A stretch of DNA of 14,556 nucleotides from Candidatus Dormiibacterota bacterium (GCA_955652585.1 CATPBF010000110.1:1-14556), one strand, 5' to 3'; counted from the first letter of the stretch, positions 1-6,566 are shown. Made by a program: numbers and translations. Notes: generated by a model not told the origin, from the letters alone.

Positions 1-206
1 GCGATCTCGACCGCCAGGTAGCCGGGGCCGGGTGCCACCTCGAGCACTTTCGCGCCCGCCGGCAGGCCGGCCGTCAACTGGGCTGCCTGCTTCCGGTATT
101 CCTCGATCTGGCTCCCCGAGCCGCGTATCCGGGCATACCACCGCGCCACCACGCCTTCCATCTCCGGCCCTTTGAACCGCCACCTTGCTGCTGCTCTGGC
201 TTGCAT
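1..206 (-). CDS. Class I SAM-dependent methyltransferase, N-terminal part only
   Basis: The reading frame begins at ATG 206 (complement) and runs off the left edge, so about 68 residues are visible. The start is supported by a GGGAG ribosome binding site at 213-217, six bases upstream. The visible protein has a helical lead-in (motif FKGPEMEG then ARWYAR) followed by the glycine-rich SAM-binding motif I, read as VLEVAPGPGYLAVEI around residues 53-67. That motif identifies a Rossmann-fold methyltransferase; the substrate cannot be told because the rest is missing. It is transcribed divergently from the TetR-family gene at 286, and a palindromic operator (224-240) sits directly upstream of its RBS, so it is the probable target of that repressor. 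An internal in-frame ATG at 161 is a less likely alternative start, because the residues between the two ATGs look like part of the family's conserved N-terminus. Confidence 0.85.
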   Translation of the reverse strand, partial: MQARAAARWRFKGPEMEGVVARWYARIRGSGSQIEEYRKQAAQLTAGLPAGAKVLEVAPGPGYLAVEI

Positions 207-223
207 CTCTATCTCCCGAATGA

Positions 224-240
224 CCCTAACGTCGTTAGGG
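224..240. promoter_or_regulatory. Palindromic operator 1 (TetR-type)
   Basis: Perfect 17-bp inverted repeat, CCCTAACG-T-CGTTAGGG. It lies just upstream of the methyltransferase RBS and is repeated in nearly the same form 37 bp away. TetR-family repressors typically bind palindromes of about this size in the intergenic region of divergent gene pairs. Binding by the adjacent regulator is inferred. Confidence 0.75.
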
Positions 241-261
241 GCTGAAGGTCGCCATGTTACC

Positions 262-276
262 CCTAACACTGTTAGG
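262..276. promoter_or_regulatory. Palindromic operator 2 (TetR-type)
   Basis: Perfect 15-bp inverted repeat, CCTAACA-C-TGTTAGG, sharing the CCTAAC/GTTAGG arms of operator 1. Centre-to-centre distance is 37 bp. It ends ten bases before the GTG start at 286 and overlaps the only plausible RBS (AGGA, 274-277) and a TAGGAT -10-like hexamer (273-278). A bound repressor here would block the regulator's own expression, so autoregulation is likely. Confidence 0.72.
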
Positions 277-285
277 ATTGCAAGT

Positions 286-1431
286 GTGAAGGAAAAAGAG
301 GCCGGTCTGAGCCGGGCCCGGCTGGTGTCTGAGGCCCTGGGCTTGGTCCAGGAGGAAGGGCTGGACGCGCTGTCGATGCGGGGCCTGGCGGATCGGTTAA
401 GCGTCAAAGCGGCCTCCCTCTACTGGCATGTGCGGGATCGCCGTGAGCTGCTCGAGCTGTTGGCCGAGTCGATCCTGGAGGCCGTTCGGCCGGCCCGCAC
501 GCGCCCCGACTGGCGGTCGGCGGTGCGCGAGACGGCGGCTGCACTGGGCGAGCGGGTCGCGGCCCAGAAGGACGCGAACCGGATCCTGCTCGAGGTTCCC
601 GACTCCCTGACCGGCAGCGCCACCTACGGGACGTTGAAGGGGCAGTTCGAGACCGCCGGTCTGAGCTCGGCCGAGGCCTCGGAGGTCGCCCTGATGGCCA
701 TGGTCCATGTCGTCGCTGCGGCGGGCCCGATGCAAGAGCGTCCGGTGGAGACCGGCTCGGTCGCGTCGATCGCGATCGACTCAGGATCGCGCGGCGTGCT
801 CGTGCGACCCGGCGCCGGCATGCAAGGGCTCATCAGAACCGCCCCCGACCGGGCCTCGGCCGCCCCGGCCATCGTCCTCGGCGAGCGGGTCGTGGTCCGG
901 AGGCTGCGCGGCGTCGGCTTCGGCGAGATCGAGCTGAACCCGCGCCACCCGTGGCGTTTCCAGATCCAGGGCGCGACGTGGAACACAGTGCTCGAGGTCG
1001 GGGGTCTCGACGTCCGAGCAATCAAGCTCGACAGTGGAGCAGCGAAAGTGGAGTGCTTCCTGCCTCGGCCTCGGGGCGTGGTGCCGATCGAGGTCTCGGG
1101 AGGCGTGGTCGGTTTGAGCCTCCACCGGCCGCGCGGGGTGGCGGTCGCCGCCGACATCAGTCCCGGCGCCTTGCGCGTGAAGCTGGACGACTATGCGGTC
1201 AAAGCCACGGTGACCGACTCGCGGTGGGAGAGCGAGGTGGGGGCGTCCGCGGCGCCCGATCGGTACCAGCTGCGCATCAGCGGCGGCGCCGTCCAGGTCA
1301 CGCTCGACTCCGAGGCGCAAGCGGTCGATCGCGTTATCGCCGATCTTCCGGTGGAGGCGGTCGCGGAGCCGGTATCCGCGCTCGAGATCCTGCTCGACGG
1401 AGTCGAGAGCCGCGTGAGCTCGCGTCGTTAA
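286..1431 (+). CDS. TetR-family transcriptional regulator with beta-rich C-terminal extension
   Basis: Predicted 381 aa from GTG 286. The frame stays open upstream to an ATG-less start at 172, but that would place both operators inside the coding region, so GTG 286 is preferred. Residues about 8-55 form the TetR DNA-binding domain, with the helix-turn-helix at about 28-50 (MRGLADRLSVKAASLYWHVR). Residues about 75-147 form a helical ligand-binding region shorter than usual. From about residue 160 to 345 the protein changes character: repeated short beta strands with regular Gly/Pro turns, resembling the beta-helical 'toast-rack'/LiaF-like domains of bacterial adhesin-like DUFs (inferred from pattern, not alignment). 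Usual TetR proteins are near 200 aa, so about 200 residues are extra. It diverges from a methyltransferase gene and probably controls it and itself through the two palindromes between them. Confidence 0.87.
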   Translation: MKEKEAGLSRARLVSEALGLVQEEGLDALSMRGLADRLSVKAASLYWHVRDRRELLELLAESILEAVRPARTRPDWRSAVRETAAALGERVAAQKDANRILLEVPDSLTGSATYGTLKGQFETAGLSSAEASEVALMAMVHVVAAAGPMQERPVETGSVASIAIDSGSRGVLVRPGAGMQGLIRTAPDRASAAPAIVLGERVVVRRLRGVGFGEIELNPRHPWRFQIQGATWNTVLEVGGLDVRAIKLDSGAAKVECFLPRPRGVVPIEVSGGVVGLSLHRPRGVAVAADISPGALRVKLDDYAVKATVTDSRWESEVGASAAPDRYQLRISGGAVQVTLDSEAQAVDRVIADLPVEAVAEPVSALEILLDGVESRVSSRR

Positions 1432-1453
1432 AACGGCTTCAGAAACAGCCGTT
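1432..1453. repeat. Small inverted repeat after the TetR gene
   Basis: AACGGCT (1432-1438) and AGCCGTT (1447-1453) can form a 7-bp stem with an 8-nt loop immediately after the TAA stop. No T-tract follows, so it is at best a weak terminator. A second perfect palindrome, CCGGATATCCGG, lies at 1456-1467. The 107-nt gap up to 1538 shows nothing else. Confidence 0.35.
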
Positions 1454-1538
1454 GGCCGGATATCCGGGCTGGGTTGAGACCATCCTCATGCGTGTGCAAC
1501 GCGCCGCGCCAGGAGGGTGTTACTACGAGTCTCAGAGC

Positions 1539-1907
1539 TCAGATGGTGGCCTCGGACCTGCTTCCATCGGATCGGAACAGTAGAACGAGGATCAGGATCA
1601 CCAATGCCGGAGCAGCATCGGTCAACAACCACGCGGGACTGACGGCCACGGACGCGGCCAGCGCAAACAGGATGTTGCCCACCTGAACTCCAACCAGGGC
1701 CGGCGCACCCCAGCTCCGACCCCGTATCGCGAAGGCCACCAGTCCGAGGACGTTGAGGACGGCAACGATCGATGCGGCGCTCACAAAATCCATCCGGACC
1801 AGCCAGCAACAAACTATCCAGCCGATCAACACCCAGAAGATCGACCACGCGCAATAGGCCGCCGCAAGAACCATGATTGCCGCGAACAGCAATCGCCCGC
1901 GTTTCAA
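1539..1907 (-). CDS. Hypothetical four-helix membrane protein
   Basis: 122 aa if it starts at TTG 1907; no convincing Shine-Dalgarno is seen, and ATG at 1874 (residue 12) is a possible alternative but would remove part of the first helix. Hydropathy by eye gives about four membrane segments: residues 6-22, 24-37, 44-62 and a paired stretch at about 71-112 ending LVILILVLLF. The short tail is charged. It contains no recognisable enzymatic motif and I do not recognise the family. It converges on the TetR gene across a 107-nt gap, and diverges from the membrane protein at 1985. Coding status rests on the uninterrupted hydrophobic pattern. Confidence 0.6.
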   Translation of the reverse strand: MKRGRLLFAAIMVLAAAYCAWSIFWVLIGWIVCCWLVRMDFVSAASIVAVLNVLGLVAFAIRGRSWGAPALVGVQVGNILFALAASVAVSPAWLLTDAAPALVILILVLLFRSDGSRSEATI

Positions 1908-1984
1908 GGCTCGACCACGACCGCACTTTAGGCGCCTGCGGTCGAATACCCCTCAATTAGGCAAGTAGCATTGCTTCGAAGCCC

Positions 1985-2326
1985 ATGAGCACCAGCCGAC
2001 TTCTCAAGGATCGCCGAGGGCTGTCGATCGCTCTCCGGTTATCGGCCCTGTCTCCGGGCATTCTGGCTGTAGTCATGTACTTTGTGACGCCCAGCTACTT
2101 CCGACCAATGTTCGAAAGCATTGTTGGTTGGCTGCTGGTGAGTGTCCTCGCCACCGCCATTTGCGTAGGCTACGGGCTGGTCGAGGCCGGCATCTGGTGG
2201 TTTCGAAAGGGCCGCGTTGTGCCCGGGGTTCTGGTGCTGGTCTGTTACCTATTGACTTGGCTTGTGGCTGTCTGGATCGTCGTGCTCGGGCCCGCGACCC
2301 TGATCCTGATGAAGCCCAGGTCCTAA
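1985..2326 (+). CDS. Hypothetical three-helix membrane protein
   Basis: 113 aa from ATG 1985. The basic N-terminus (SRLLKDRRG) is followed by three likely membrane helices at about residues 20-34, 46-66 and 78-108; the last ends just before KPRS at the C-terminus. The GIWWFRKGR segment between helices 2 and 3 gives a positively charged loop. No RBS of note precedes the start. I do not recognise the family. It diverges from the four-helix protein at 1907 and converges on the gene ending at 2395, with a 68-nt gap that shows no clear terminator. Function cannot be stated. Confidence 0.6.
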   Translation: MSTSRLLKDRRGLSIALRLSALSPGILAVVMYFVTPSYFRPMFESIVGWLLVSVLATAICVGYGLVEAGIWWFRKGRVVPGVLVLVCYLLTWLVAVWIVVLGPATLILMKPRS

Positions 2327-2394
2327 CCAGCGTCCAACCCTTAAGAAGCGGGGTTCTGGTCGGCCACCACCGCGTCCCATCTCGGTCTTATTCA

Positions 2395-2994
2395 TCATCG
2401 GAACCAGACCGCAAGTGTGATCACTGCCAGGGCCACCGCGACAATGGCCAAGATCTCGATCGCGATGGTCTGGAAGTCGAACGCGAAGGCGCCTTTGAAC
2501 TCCTTGTTGATTTGTCGAACGGTTGAGCTTTCGGTTTCTGGCCAGGTCAGTCCCAGGGTCTCGACCAGGCTCTCCAGGGCACGAGGGTCGTAGTCGACTT
2601 CTGCCAGGCGCAGGAGAGCGCGACCGTCATTGCCGATCAGCAAGAACGCGTTGGTTGGGATCCACGCGTAACGGCTTGGGGCGATGATTGATCGCATGGC
2701 GGCATGACTCACCTCTGATCGAGCAAAACGCCCGTGGCGGCCCAGCCCATCGCGCACCTGGACGACGTCGCCGTCAACCGTCAGCTTCGGCAGGGCAGTA
2801 CCAAGAAGGATGCTGATTCCAAAGAGCACGAAAATTGGGAAAACGATCCACGCGATGATCATGTCGTTTTGGCTTCTGATGCTATTGAGGGCCTGGGCAA
2901 TCACCCAGATGATCGCGGTGAGTAGAAGGAATGCGACCCCAAAAACATAGCCCGAACGATGGGGACGAATGACCAGGCTTTCCATTTGCCTCAT
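2395..2994 (-). CDS. Hypothetical membrane protein with PH-like soluble segment
   Basis: 199 aa from ATG 2994; a second ATG at 2985 is nearly as good, and the frame is open to 3153, but the extra 53 residues are basic, low in pattern and look non-coding. Residues about 15-35 and 47-66 form a helical hairpin in the membrane. Residues about 70-150 form a soluble segment with alternating strands (LTVDGDVVQV, NAFLLIG, GRALLRLAEVDY) and then a helix, the arrangement seen in bacterial PH-like domains next to two helices. A third helix closes the protein at about 177-197. This assignment is by pattern only. Its neighbours are two other orphan membrane proteins; no operon is evident. Confidence 0.65.
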   Translation of the reverse strand: MRQMESLVIRPHRSGYVFGVAFLLLTAIIWVIAQALNSIRSQNDMIIAWIVFPIFVLFGISILLGTALPKLTVDGDVVQVRDGLGRHGRFARSEVSHAAMRSIIAPSRYAWIPTNAFLLIGNDGRALLRLAEVDYDPRALESLVETLGLTWPETESSTVRQINKEFKGAFAFDFQTIAIEILAIVAVALAVITLAVWFR

Positions 2995-3258
2995 GCGCCA
3001 GAGTCTGACGGCGAGCTGCAGTCTGCCACGAACACCAACGGCTGGCGCGTCGTGACTCGCCCACGCGACGCAATTTAAAGAAACAACGCGTGCGGTAGGG
3101 CTTAATTCGCGGATCGCTCGCACGAACGCGACAGTAGTTGGATTTGCCGGCACTGGTCGATTGGCCGTTCTGAAGGTCCTCGCTAGTCGCTATCGCTCGA
3201 CGCGCGGTCTGAGTCGGCCTTAACAACCGGGGTTTCGCTCGGCTCGCTCGGTTCCTAA
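2995..3258. other. Gap with no gene supported
   Basis: About 264 bp between the PH-like protein and the VirB2-like operon. Open frames here overlap both neighbours but lack coding character. A TTAACA at 3220-3225 resembles a -35 box, but no acceptable -10 lies 16-18 bp downstream. I see no tRNA, repeat array or attachment-site-like duplication. The promoter of the downstream operon should lie here. Confidence 0.5.
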
Positions 3259-3282
3259 CCTCCAGCGCAAAACGCTTGGAGG
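3259..3282 (+). promoter_or_regulatory. Hairpin sequestering the Shine-Dalgarno of the VirB2-like gene
   Basis: CCTCCAGCG (3259-3267) pairs with CGC-T-TGGAGG (3273-3282) around a 5-nt loop CAAAA, giving nine base pairs with one bulged T. The 3' arm contains the full GGAGG (3278-3282) that serves ATG 3288 with a 5-nt spacer. No T-tract follows, so this is not a terminator. In the folded state the RBS would be hidden, suggesting translational control; this is inferred. Confidence 0.55.
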
Positions 3283-3287
3283 CTCGC

Positions 3288-3551
3288 ATGATTTTTCTCG
3301 CCGCCCAACCTGACATCACGCCGATCACGGATCTGATCGCGACGTGGATTCACATCGGCCAGGCGCTGGTCGCGTCGATAGGCGCGCTCGCGTTCATCTT
3401 CGCGTTTCTCTGGAAGATCACCGCGGCCGAGTCGAAATCGGCGCTGGCGGCCAAGCAGTGGATCCAGCGCATCGTCGTCGGGACGATCGGGGTCGAGGTC
3501 GCAGGCTCGCTGGTCGACATCCTGACCAAGTCGGTGCCGGCCGGCCGCTGA
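3288..3551 (+). CDS. VirB2/TrbC-like two-helix membrane protein
   Basis: 87 aa from ATG 3288, chosen over an in-frame TTG at 3276 because GGAGG at 3278-3282 is ideally spaced for the ATG and overlaps the earlier codon. Helix 1 spans about residues 20-43, a short charged loop (KITAAESKS) follows, and helix 2 spans about 59-80. This small two-helix layout, placed directly before a VirB6/TrbL-like gene, is what VirB2/TrbC-type pilin or channel subunits of type IV secretion systems look like, especially the short forms in single-membrane bacteria. Sequence motifs are too weak to prove it; a holin-like role is the main alternative. Its TGA overlaps the next ATG (TGATG), implying translational coupling. 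Confidence 0.7.
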   Translation: MIFLAAQPDITPITDLIATWIHIGQALVASIGALAFIFAFLWKITAAESKSALAAKQWIQRIVVGTIGVEVAGSLVDILTKSVPAGR

Positions 3552-4450
3552 TGGACTTCGGGCAGCTTGGCCAGCTGCAGAACCTGATCATCCAGCTCAC
3601 CGAGATCGCCAATTTTCTATTTCCGTTCGCGCATCCGACCCTCATCGTCAAGACTCTGCTCGACGACAGCCTGGGGCTGCTGCTCAAGGTCTGGTTCGGA
3701 TTCATCCTTCACACGACCGATTTCGAGACCGGCGCCGATTTCACATCCAATGCGACCATCCAGGCCTTCGAGCCTAAGGTGCAGCTCGTCGCCAACGGCG
3801 CCCTCGCGATCATTGCGATCTGGGCCTCCTACCGGATCATGTGGAGCCACGGCCTGCGCAGCCAGTTCACGGCCCGCATCTTGCTGCCACGGCTCCTGAT
3901 CTCGGTCGTGCTCATCAACTTCGCGCTCCCCATGCTGCAGGCGGTGGTGCAGGCGAGCAACGCTGCGTGCGATGCGATCGTGAGCTTTGGCACGCTTCCG
4001 AACTGGTCGAGCTGGATGCACAACCTCACGCTCGATCCGTCGGCCGGTCCCCTGCAGATAGTCGCGACCGCCACTCTCATTCTCGGTTACGACCTCCTCG
4101 GGATCGCGTATCTGATCCGCTACACCATCCTCATCGTCCTCGCCATCACCGCGCCGCTTGCCGGTCTCTTGTTCACGCTGCCGGAGACCCACCACGTGGC
4201 CAAGCAGTGGAGCTCGATGTTCCTGACCAATCTCCTGATGCAACCGATGCAACTGTTCGTGCTCGCGATCGGCTTCGCGCTCGAGACCGACGGCTACACG
4301 CCGGTCCACCACCTCTTCGCGCTGGCGGCCCTGCTGGTGGTGTTCAAGGTGCCCGGGGCGATGGGCGGAGCAGAGAAAGCTGCGCACAAGCTGGAGTCGG
4401 CGTTGAAGACGGGCTTCAAAGCCGTCGAGCACGCCGTCGCTCACGCATGA
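3551..4450 (+). CDS. VirB6/TrbL-like polytopic membrane protein
   Basis: 299 aa from ATG 3551, which overlaps the previous stop by one base. About six or seven membrane segments are visible: residues 15-54 (one or two helices), 77-97, 108-133, 168-210 (two), 222-244 and 254-268. A conserved-looking stretch WSSMFLTNLLMQPMQLFVLA (220-239) has the W...P pattern seen in TrbL/VirB6 inner-membrane channel proteins. The C-terminus (272-299) is an amphipathic helix rich in Ala, Lys and His. Gene order, VirB2-like then VirB6-like then a wall hydrolase, supports a type IV secretion-type channel in the cytoplasmic membrane. The family call is inference from topology and context. Its ATGA overlap with the next gene again implies coupled translation. 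Confidence 0.7.
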   Translation: MDFGQLGQLQNLIIQLTEIANFLFPFAHPTLIVKTLLDDSLGLLLKVWFGFILHTTDFETGADFTSNATIQAFEPKVQLVANGALAIIAIWASYRIMWSHGLRSQFTARILLPRLLISVVLINFALPMLQAVVQASNAACDAIVSFGTLPNWSSWMHNLTLDPSAGPLQIVATATLILGYDLLGIAYLIRYTILIVLAITAPLAGLLFTLPETHHVAKQWSSMFLTNLLMQPMQLFVLAIGFALETDGYTPVHHLFALAALLVVFKVPGAMGGAEKAAHKLESALKTGFKAVEHAVAHA

Positions 4451-4944
4451 TGGGTTTGCTGCGGGTCGCGGCGATCGGCATTGCCGTTGTCCTCGTGTGG
4501 TCACTCGCCGCCGGACGCGTCGCCGGCGAGCAGCGGTTGCCGATCACTTCGATCGTTCCGGGCGCCGTGCTGACCCTTCCGTTTGGTTGCACCTCGCTCG
4601 ATCTCGAGCCGTTCGATCCGCTCTGCCCTGGGTTACACATCCACACCGGCGTGGACCTGGCGGCGCCGACGGGCACCGCGGTACACGCGGCCTCGATTGG
4701 AGTCGCACACGCCGGGTTTGATCCGGGCGGGGCAGGCCTCTATGTTGCCGTGGCCGCCGGCGAGCACGTGCGGCTTCTCTATTGCCACCTCTCGCGAGTG
4801 CTCATCGTCGCGGGCGAATCGGTGACGCCGGGCCAGGTGATCGGTGAGGTGGGCGCCACCGGGCTCGCGACCGGCGCCCACTTGCATTTCGAGGTCCAGT
4901 TGGACGGCCGGGCGGTCGATCCGGTCAGCTGGCTGGCTTCTTAA
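4447..4944 (+). CDS. Secreted or anchored M23 (LytM-type) metallopeptidase
   Basis: 165 aa from ATG 4447; a second ATG follows at 4450 and either could start. Residues 1-27 form a signal peptide or membrane anchor. The catalytic domain spans about 40-163, with the zinc motif H66-x3-D70 (HTGVD), H114 in LYCHLS, and the H145-L-H147 motif in GAHLHFEV. All expected zinc and catalytic residues are present. Cys48 and Cys60 flank a short insertion and could form a disulfide outside the membrane. Family members cut peptidoglycan cross-bridges; in conjugation or secretion operons such enzymes open the wall for the transport apparatus. Translation is coupled to the VirB6-like gene. It could also be a general cell wall hydrolase. 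Confidence 0.88.
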   Translation: MMGLLRVAAIGIAVVLVWSLAAGRVAGEQRLPITSIVPGAVLTLPFGCTSLDLEPFDPLCPGLHIHTGVDLAAPTGTAVHAASIGVAHAGFDPGGAGLYVAVAAGEHVRLLYCHLSRVLIVAGESVTPGQVIGEVGATGLATGAHLHFEVQLDGRAVDPVSWLAS

Positions 4945-4953
4945 CAGGCACGG

Positions 4954-4982
4954 TTGGCGCCGTCGCGATCCGCGCATACGCT
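4954..4982 (+). promoter_or_regulatory. Possible ssb promoter
   Basis: TTGGCG (4954-4959) and TACGCT (4977-4982) have the ideal 17-bp spacing, each matching three of six consensus bases. It lies in the 65-nt gap before ssb and would give a leader of about 20 nt containing the GGAGG at 4999-5003. Weak sequence match, so low confidence. Confidence 0.25.
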
Positions 4983-5009
4983 CGGTGTGAAATTCAACGG
5001 AGGTTCGAA

Positions 5010-5360
5010 ATGATCAACAAGGTAATACTCGTCGGCCATCTGTCGGCGGACCCGGAGGTCCGCGCCACGCCCAAGGGCGTGTACGTCGCCAATATGCGAC
5101 TGGCGACCAACACGTATGTGGGCAAGGATGAGGCGGGCAATAGCAAGGAGCAAACCGAGTTCCACCGCCTGGTCGTCTTCGGCAAACAAGCCGAGATTGC
5201 CGGGGAGTACCTGCGCAAGGGCCGGCTCCTCTACGTGGAAGGTCGCTTGCAGACCAATTCCTGGGACGACGCCACGACGGGCGTTAAGAAGTACCGCACC
5301 GAGGTGGTGGTCGACACGTACCAGATGCTCGGCCCCAAGCCCCAGGAGGTCGCGGCCTAG
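5010..5360 (+). CDS. ssb: Single-stranded DNA-binding protein, short form
   Basis: 116 aa from ATG 5010 with a strong GGAGG RBS at 4999-5003, six bases upstream. It is an OB-fold SSB: N-terminal MINKVILVGHLSADPEVR, ANMRLATN at 28-35, EFHRLVVFGKQAE near 50-62, and VEGRLQTNSWDD near 76-87. It binds ssDNA, normally as a tetramer, in replication, repair and recombination. The usual SSB has 150-180 residues with a flexible tail ending in an acidic tip (DDDIPF-like) that recruits partners; here the chain stops at KPQEVAA just after the OB fold, so the tip is missing. This suggests an accessory rather than the housekeeping SSB, perhaps linked to the secretion-like genes upstream. Its TAG interlocks with the stop of the convergent gene. 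Confidence 0.93.
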   Translation: MINKVILVGHLSADPEVRATPKGVYVANMRLATNTYVGKDEAGNSKEQTEFHRLVVFGKQAEIAGEYLRKGRLLYVEGRLQTNSWDDATTGVKKYRTEVVVDTYQMLGPKPQEVAA

Positions 5361-6001
5361 GCGCCCAGCGCCAGAGACAGGACCAGCAGCGCCTGGCCGG
5401 CCTGGTATATGACGATGTTCACAGGCTGGCCCCAGCGCGCCGGCTTGACGAAGCGATACCACGCGAAGATCACATCCGAGAAGAAAAAGAGCAAACCGCC
5501 CGCGGTAGCGACGAGATTGCCGCTGGCGGTGGCGCTCACTGTCATAAGCGAGATGACGATGGCGTAGGCCAGCACGGGGTTTTGCAGCTTGGCCCGGCCG
5601 GAGGCACGCAGGGCGCTTAGTACTGAGCGCAGGAAAAGCCCGGCTGTCGCCACCACGATGATGACCCCCGCGATCAGCCCCACGGCGCTGAAACCGGCGA
5701 AGCGAAAGCCCACCGCGTACGCGAGGTGGCCGGCAAGAAAGGCGCCGATTCCTGCGACGAGATAGTCGTCAGGAAGCATCAGGAGCACATCGCCCGCCAG
5801 ACCGAGCACGAGGGCGACCACGAACAGCGCTCGCTCGCCCAGGCTGGCGGGGTGGATGAGGAGCGCCGCGGCGATCAACAAGACCATGACCGTGGGCTTG
5901 GTCGCGAACTCGAGTCGCTTGCTGTGGCGAAGGATCGCGGTCAGGTCGCCCGCGGAGGCGACGGCAGCCAGGACGAAGGCGGCCCAGGCCGGCGCGTTCA
6001 T
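5357..6001 (-). CDS. YhhN/TMEM86 family membrane protein (lysoplasmalogenase-like)
   Basis: 214 aa from ATG 6001. About eight membrane helices fill the protein. Family signatures are visible: GDVLLMLP at 70-77, GHLAY at 91-95, FFSD at 173-176 and YQAGQALL at 199-206; the acidic residues D71 and D176 lie in the positions considered catalytic in lysoplasmalogenases. Characterised members hydrolyse the vinyl ether bond of lysoplasmalogens to an aldehyde and a glycerophospholipid head; bacterial substrates are mostly unknown. The frame extends upstream past 6001, but that extension is antisense to the gene at 6060 and is not plausible. It diverges from that gene across 58 nt. The stop codon shares CTAG with ssb. 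Confidence 0.88.
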   Translation of the reverse strand: MNAPAWAAFVLAAVASAGDLTAILRHSKRLEFATKPTVMVLLIAAALLIHPASLGERALFVVALVLGLAGDVLLMLPDDYLVAGIGAFLAGHLAYAVGFRFAGFSAVGLIAGVIIVVATAGLFLRSVLSALRASGRAKLQNPVLAYAIVISLMTVSATASGNLVATAGGLLFFFSDVIFAWYRFVKPARWGQPVNIVIYQAGQALLVLSLALGA

Positions 6002-6059
6002 GACCTGAGTATCATCGGCGCCTTGCGTCGCGAGGGGCCTGGGCGTAATGATGTAATCC

Positions 6060-6566
6060 ATGGCTGAAGACCTCGGCGCCTGGTTCGCGAGCCGGCTGCC
6101 TAAAGAGTGGTTCGCCGGCCCGGCCGAGGTCACGTCGGACGGCGAGGAGATCCTCGTGCTCGGCGTCCTTCCCGACGTTGAGCTCGCGGCCGGCACCGCT
6201 TCCGAGGCGCGGGAGTCGGCGCGGGTGGCCAGGATCGATCGATTCCGAGAGGAGACCCGCGACGAGCGGGTCAAGATTGCGCGGGATGCCGAACGGCGCT
6301 TCCGGCGCAAGGTTGCTTGGGGCGCCCGCTGCGGCGACGAGTCGCGGATCTTCACCACCCTGAGCCTCCCGGTGATGACGCGCCTGAGAATGCGTGAGCG
6401 GGGGGTACTCGACACCCTGGTGGCGGCGGGGGTCGCCCGGAGCCGGAGCGACGCCCTGGCCTGGTGCGTCCGGCTCGTCGGGATGCACCAGTCGGACTGG
6501 ATCAAAGGGCTGCGAGAGGCCCTGGTCAAGGTTGACGAGGCGCGCGGCAAGGGCCCTCTGAACTAG
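6060..6566 (+). CDS. Conserved hypothetical protein
   Basis: 168 aa from ATG 6060. No signal peptide or membrane segment. Residues 1-40 are acidic and mixed; 45-90 form a long charged helix rich in Arg and Glu (about ARVARIDRFREETRDERVKI); residues about 103-150 form a compact conserved-looking block with RMRERGVLDTLVAAGVARSR and then DALAWCVRLVG. The last block resembles a helical module seen in actinobacterial hypothetical proteins of this size, and has the look of a ribbon-helix-helix-like DNA or protein contact, though I cannot assign one. No RBS is evident; a TAATGA at 6046-6051 could be a -10 giving a nearly leaderless mRNA. It is followed 60 nt later by the FAD oxidoreductase, perhaps as one unit. 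Confidence 0.78.
   Translation: MAEDLGAWFASRLPKEWFAGPAEVTSDGEEILVLGVLPDVELAAGTASEARESARVARIDRFREETRDERVKIARDAERRFRRKVAWGARCGDESRIFTTLSLPVMTRLRMRERGVLDTLVAAGVARSRSDALAWCVRLVGMHQSDWIKGLREALVKVDEARGKGPLN

Noticed and set aside
172..285. N-terminal extension of the TetR protein from 172
   Set aside because: It would translate through both operators and the divergent methyltransferase promoter; the residues lack family character.
1432..1467. Intrinsic terminator for the TetR gene
   Set aside because: A 7-bp stem exists but no T-tract follows, so it is listed only as an inverted repeat.
2327..2394. Terminator between the convergent membrane genes
   Set aside because: Only short imperfect complementarity (TCTGGT/ACCAGA) without a stable stem or T-run.
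2995..3153. N-terminal extension of the PH-like membrane protein
   Set aside because: 53 basic, patternless residues before the first conserved-looking segment; ATG 2994 or 2985 fits better.
3617..4504. Minus-strand frame of 295 codons opposite the VirB6-like gene
   Set aside because: Composition rich in Arg, Glu and His with no pattern; the plus strand has a coherent membrane protein coupled to its neighbours.
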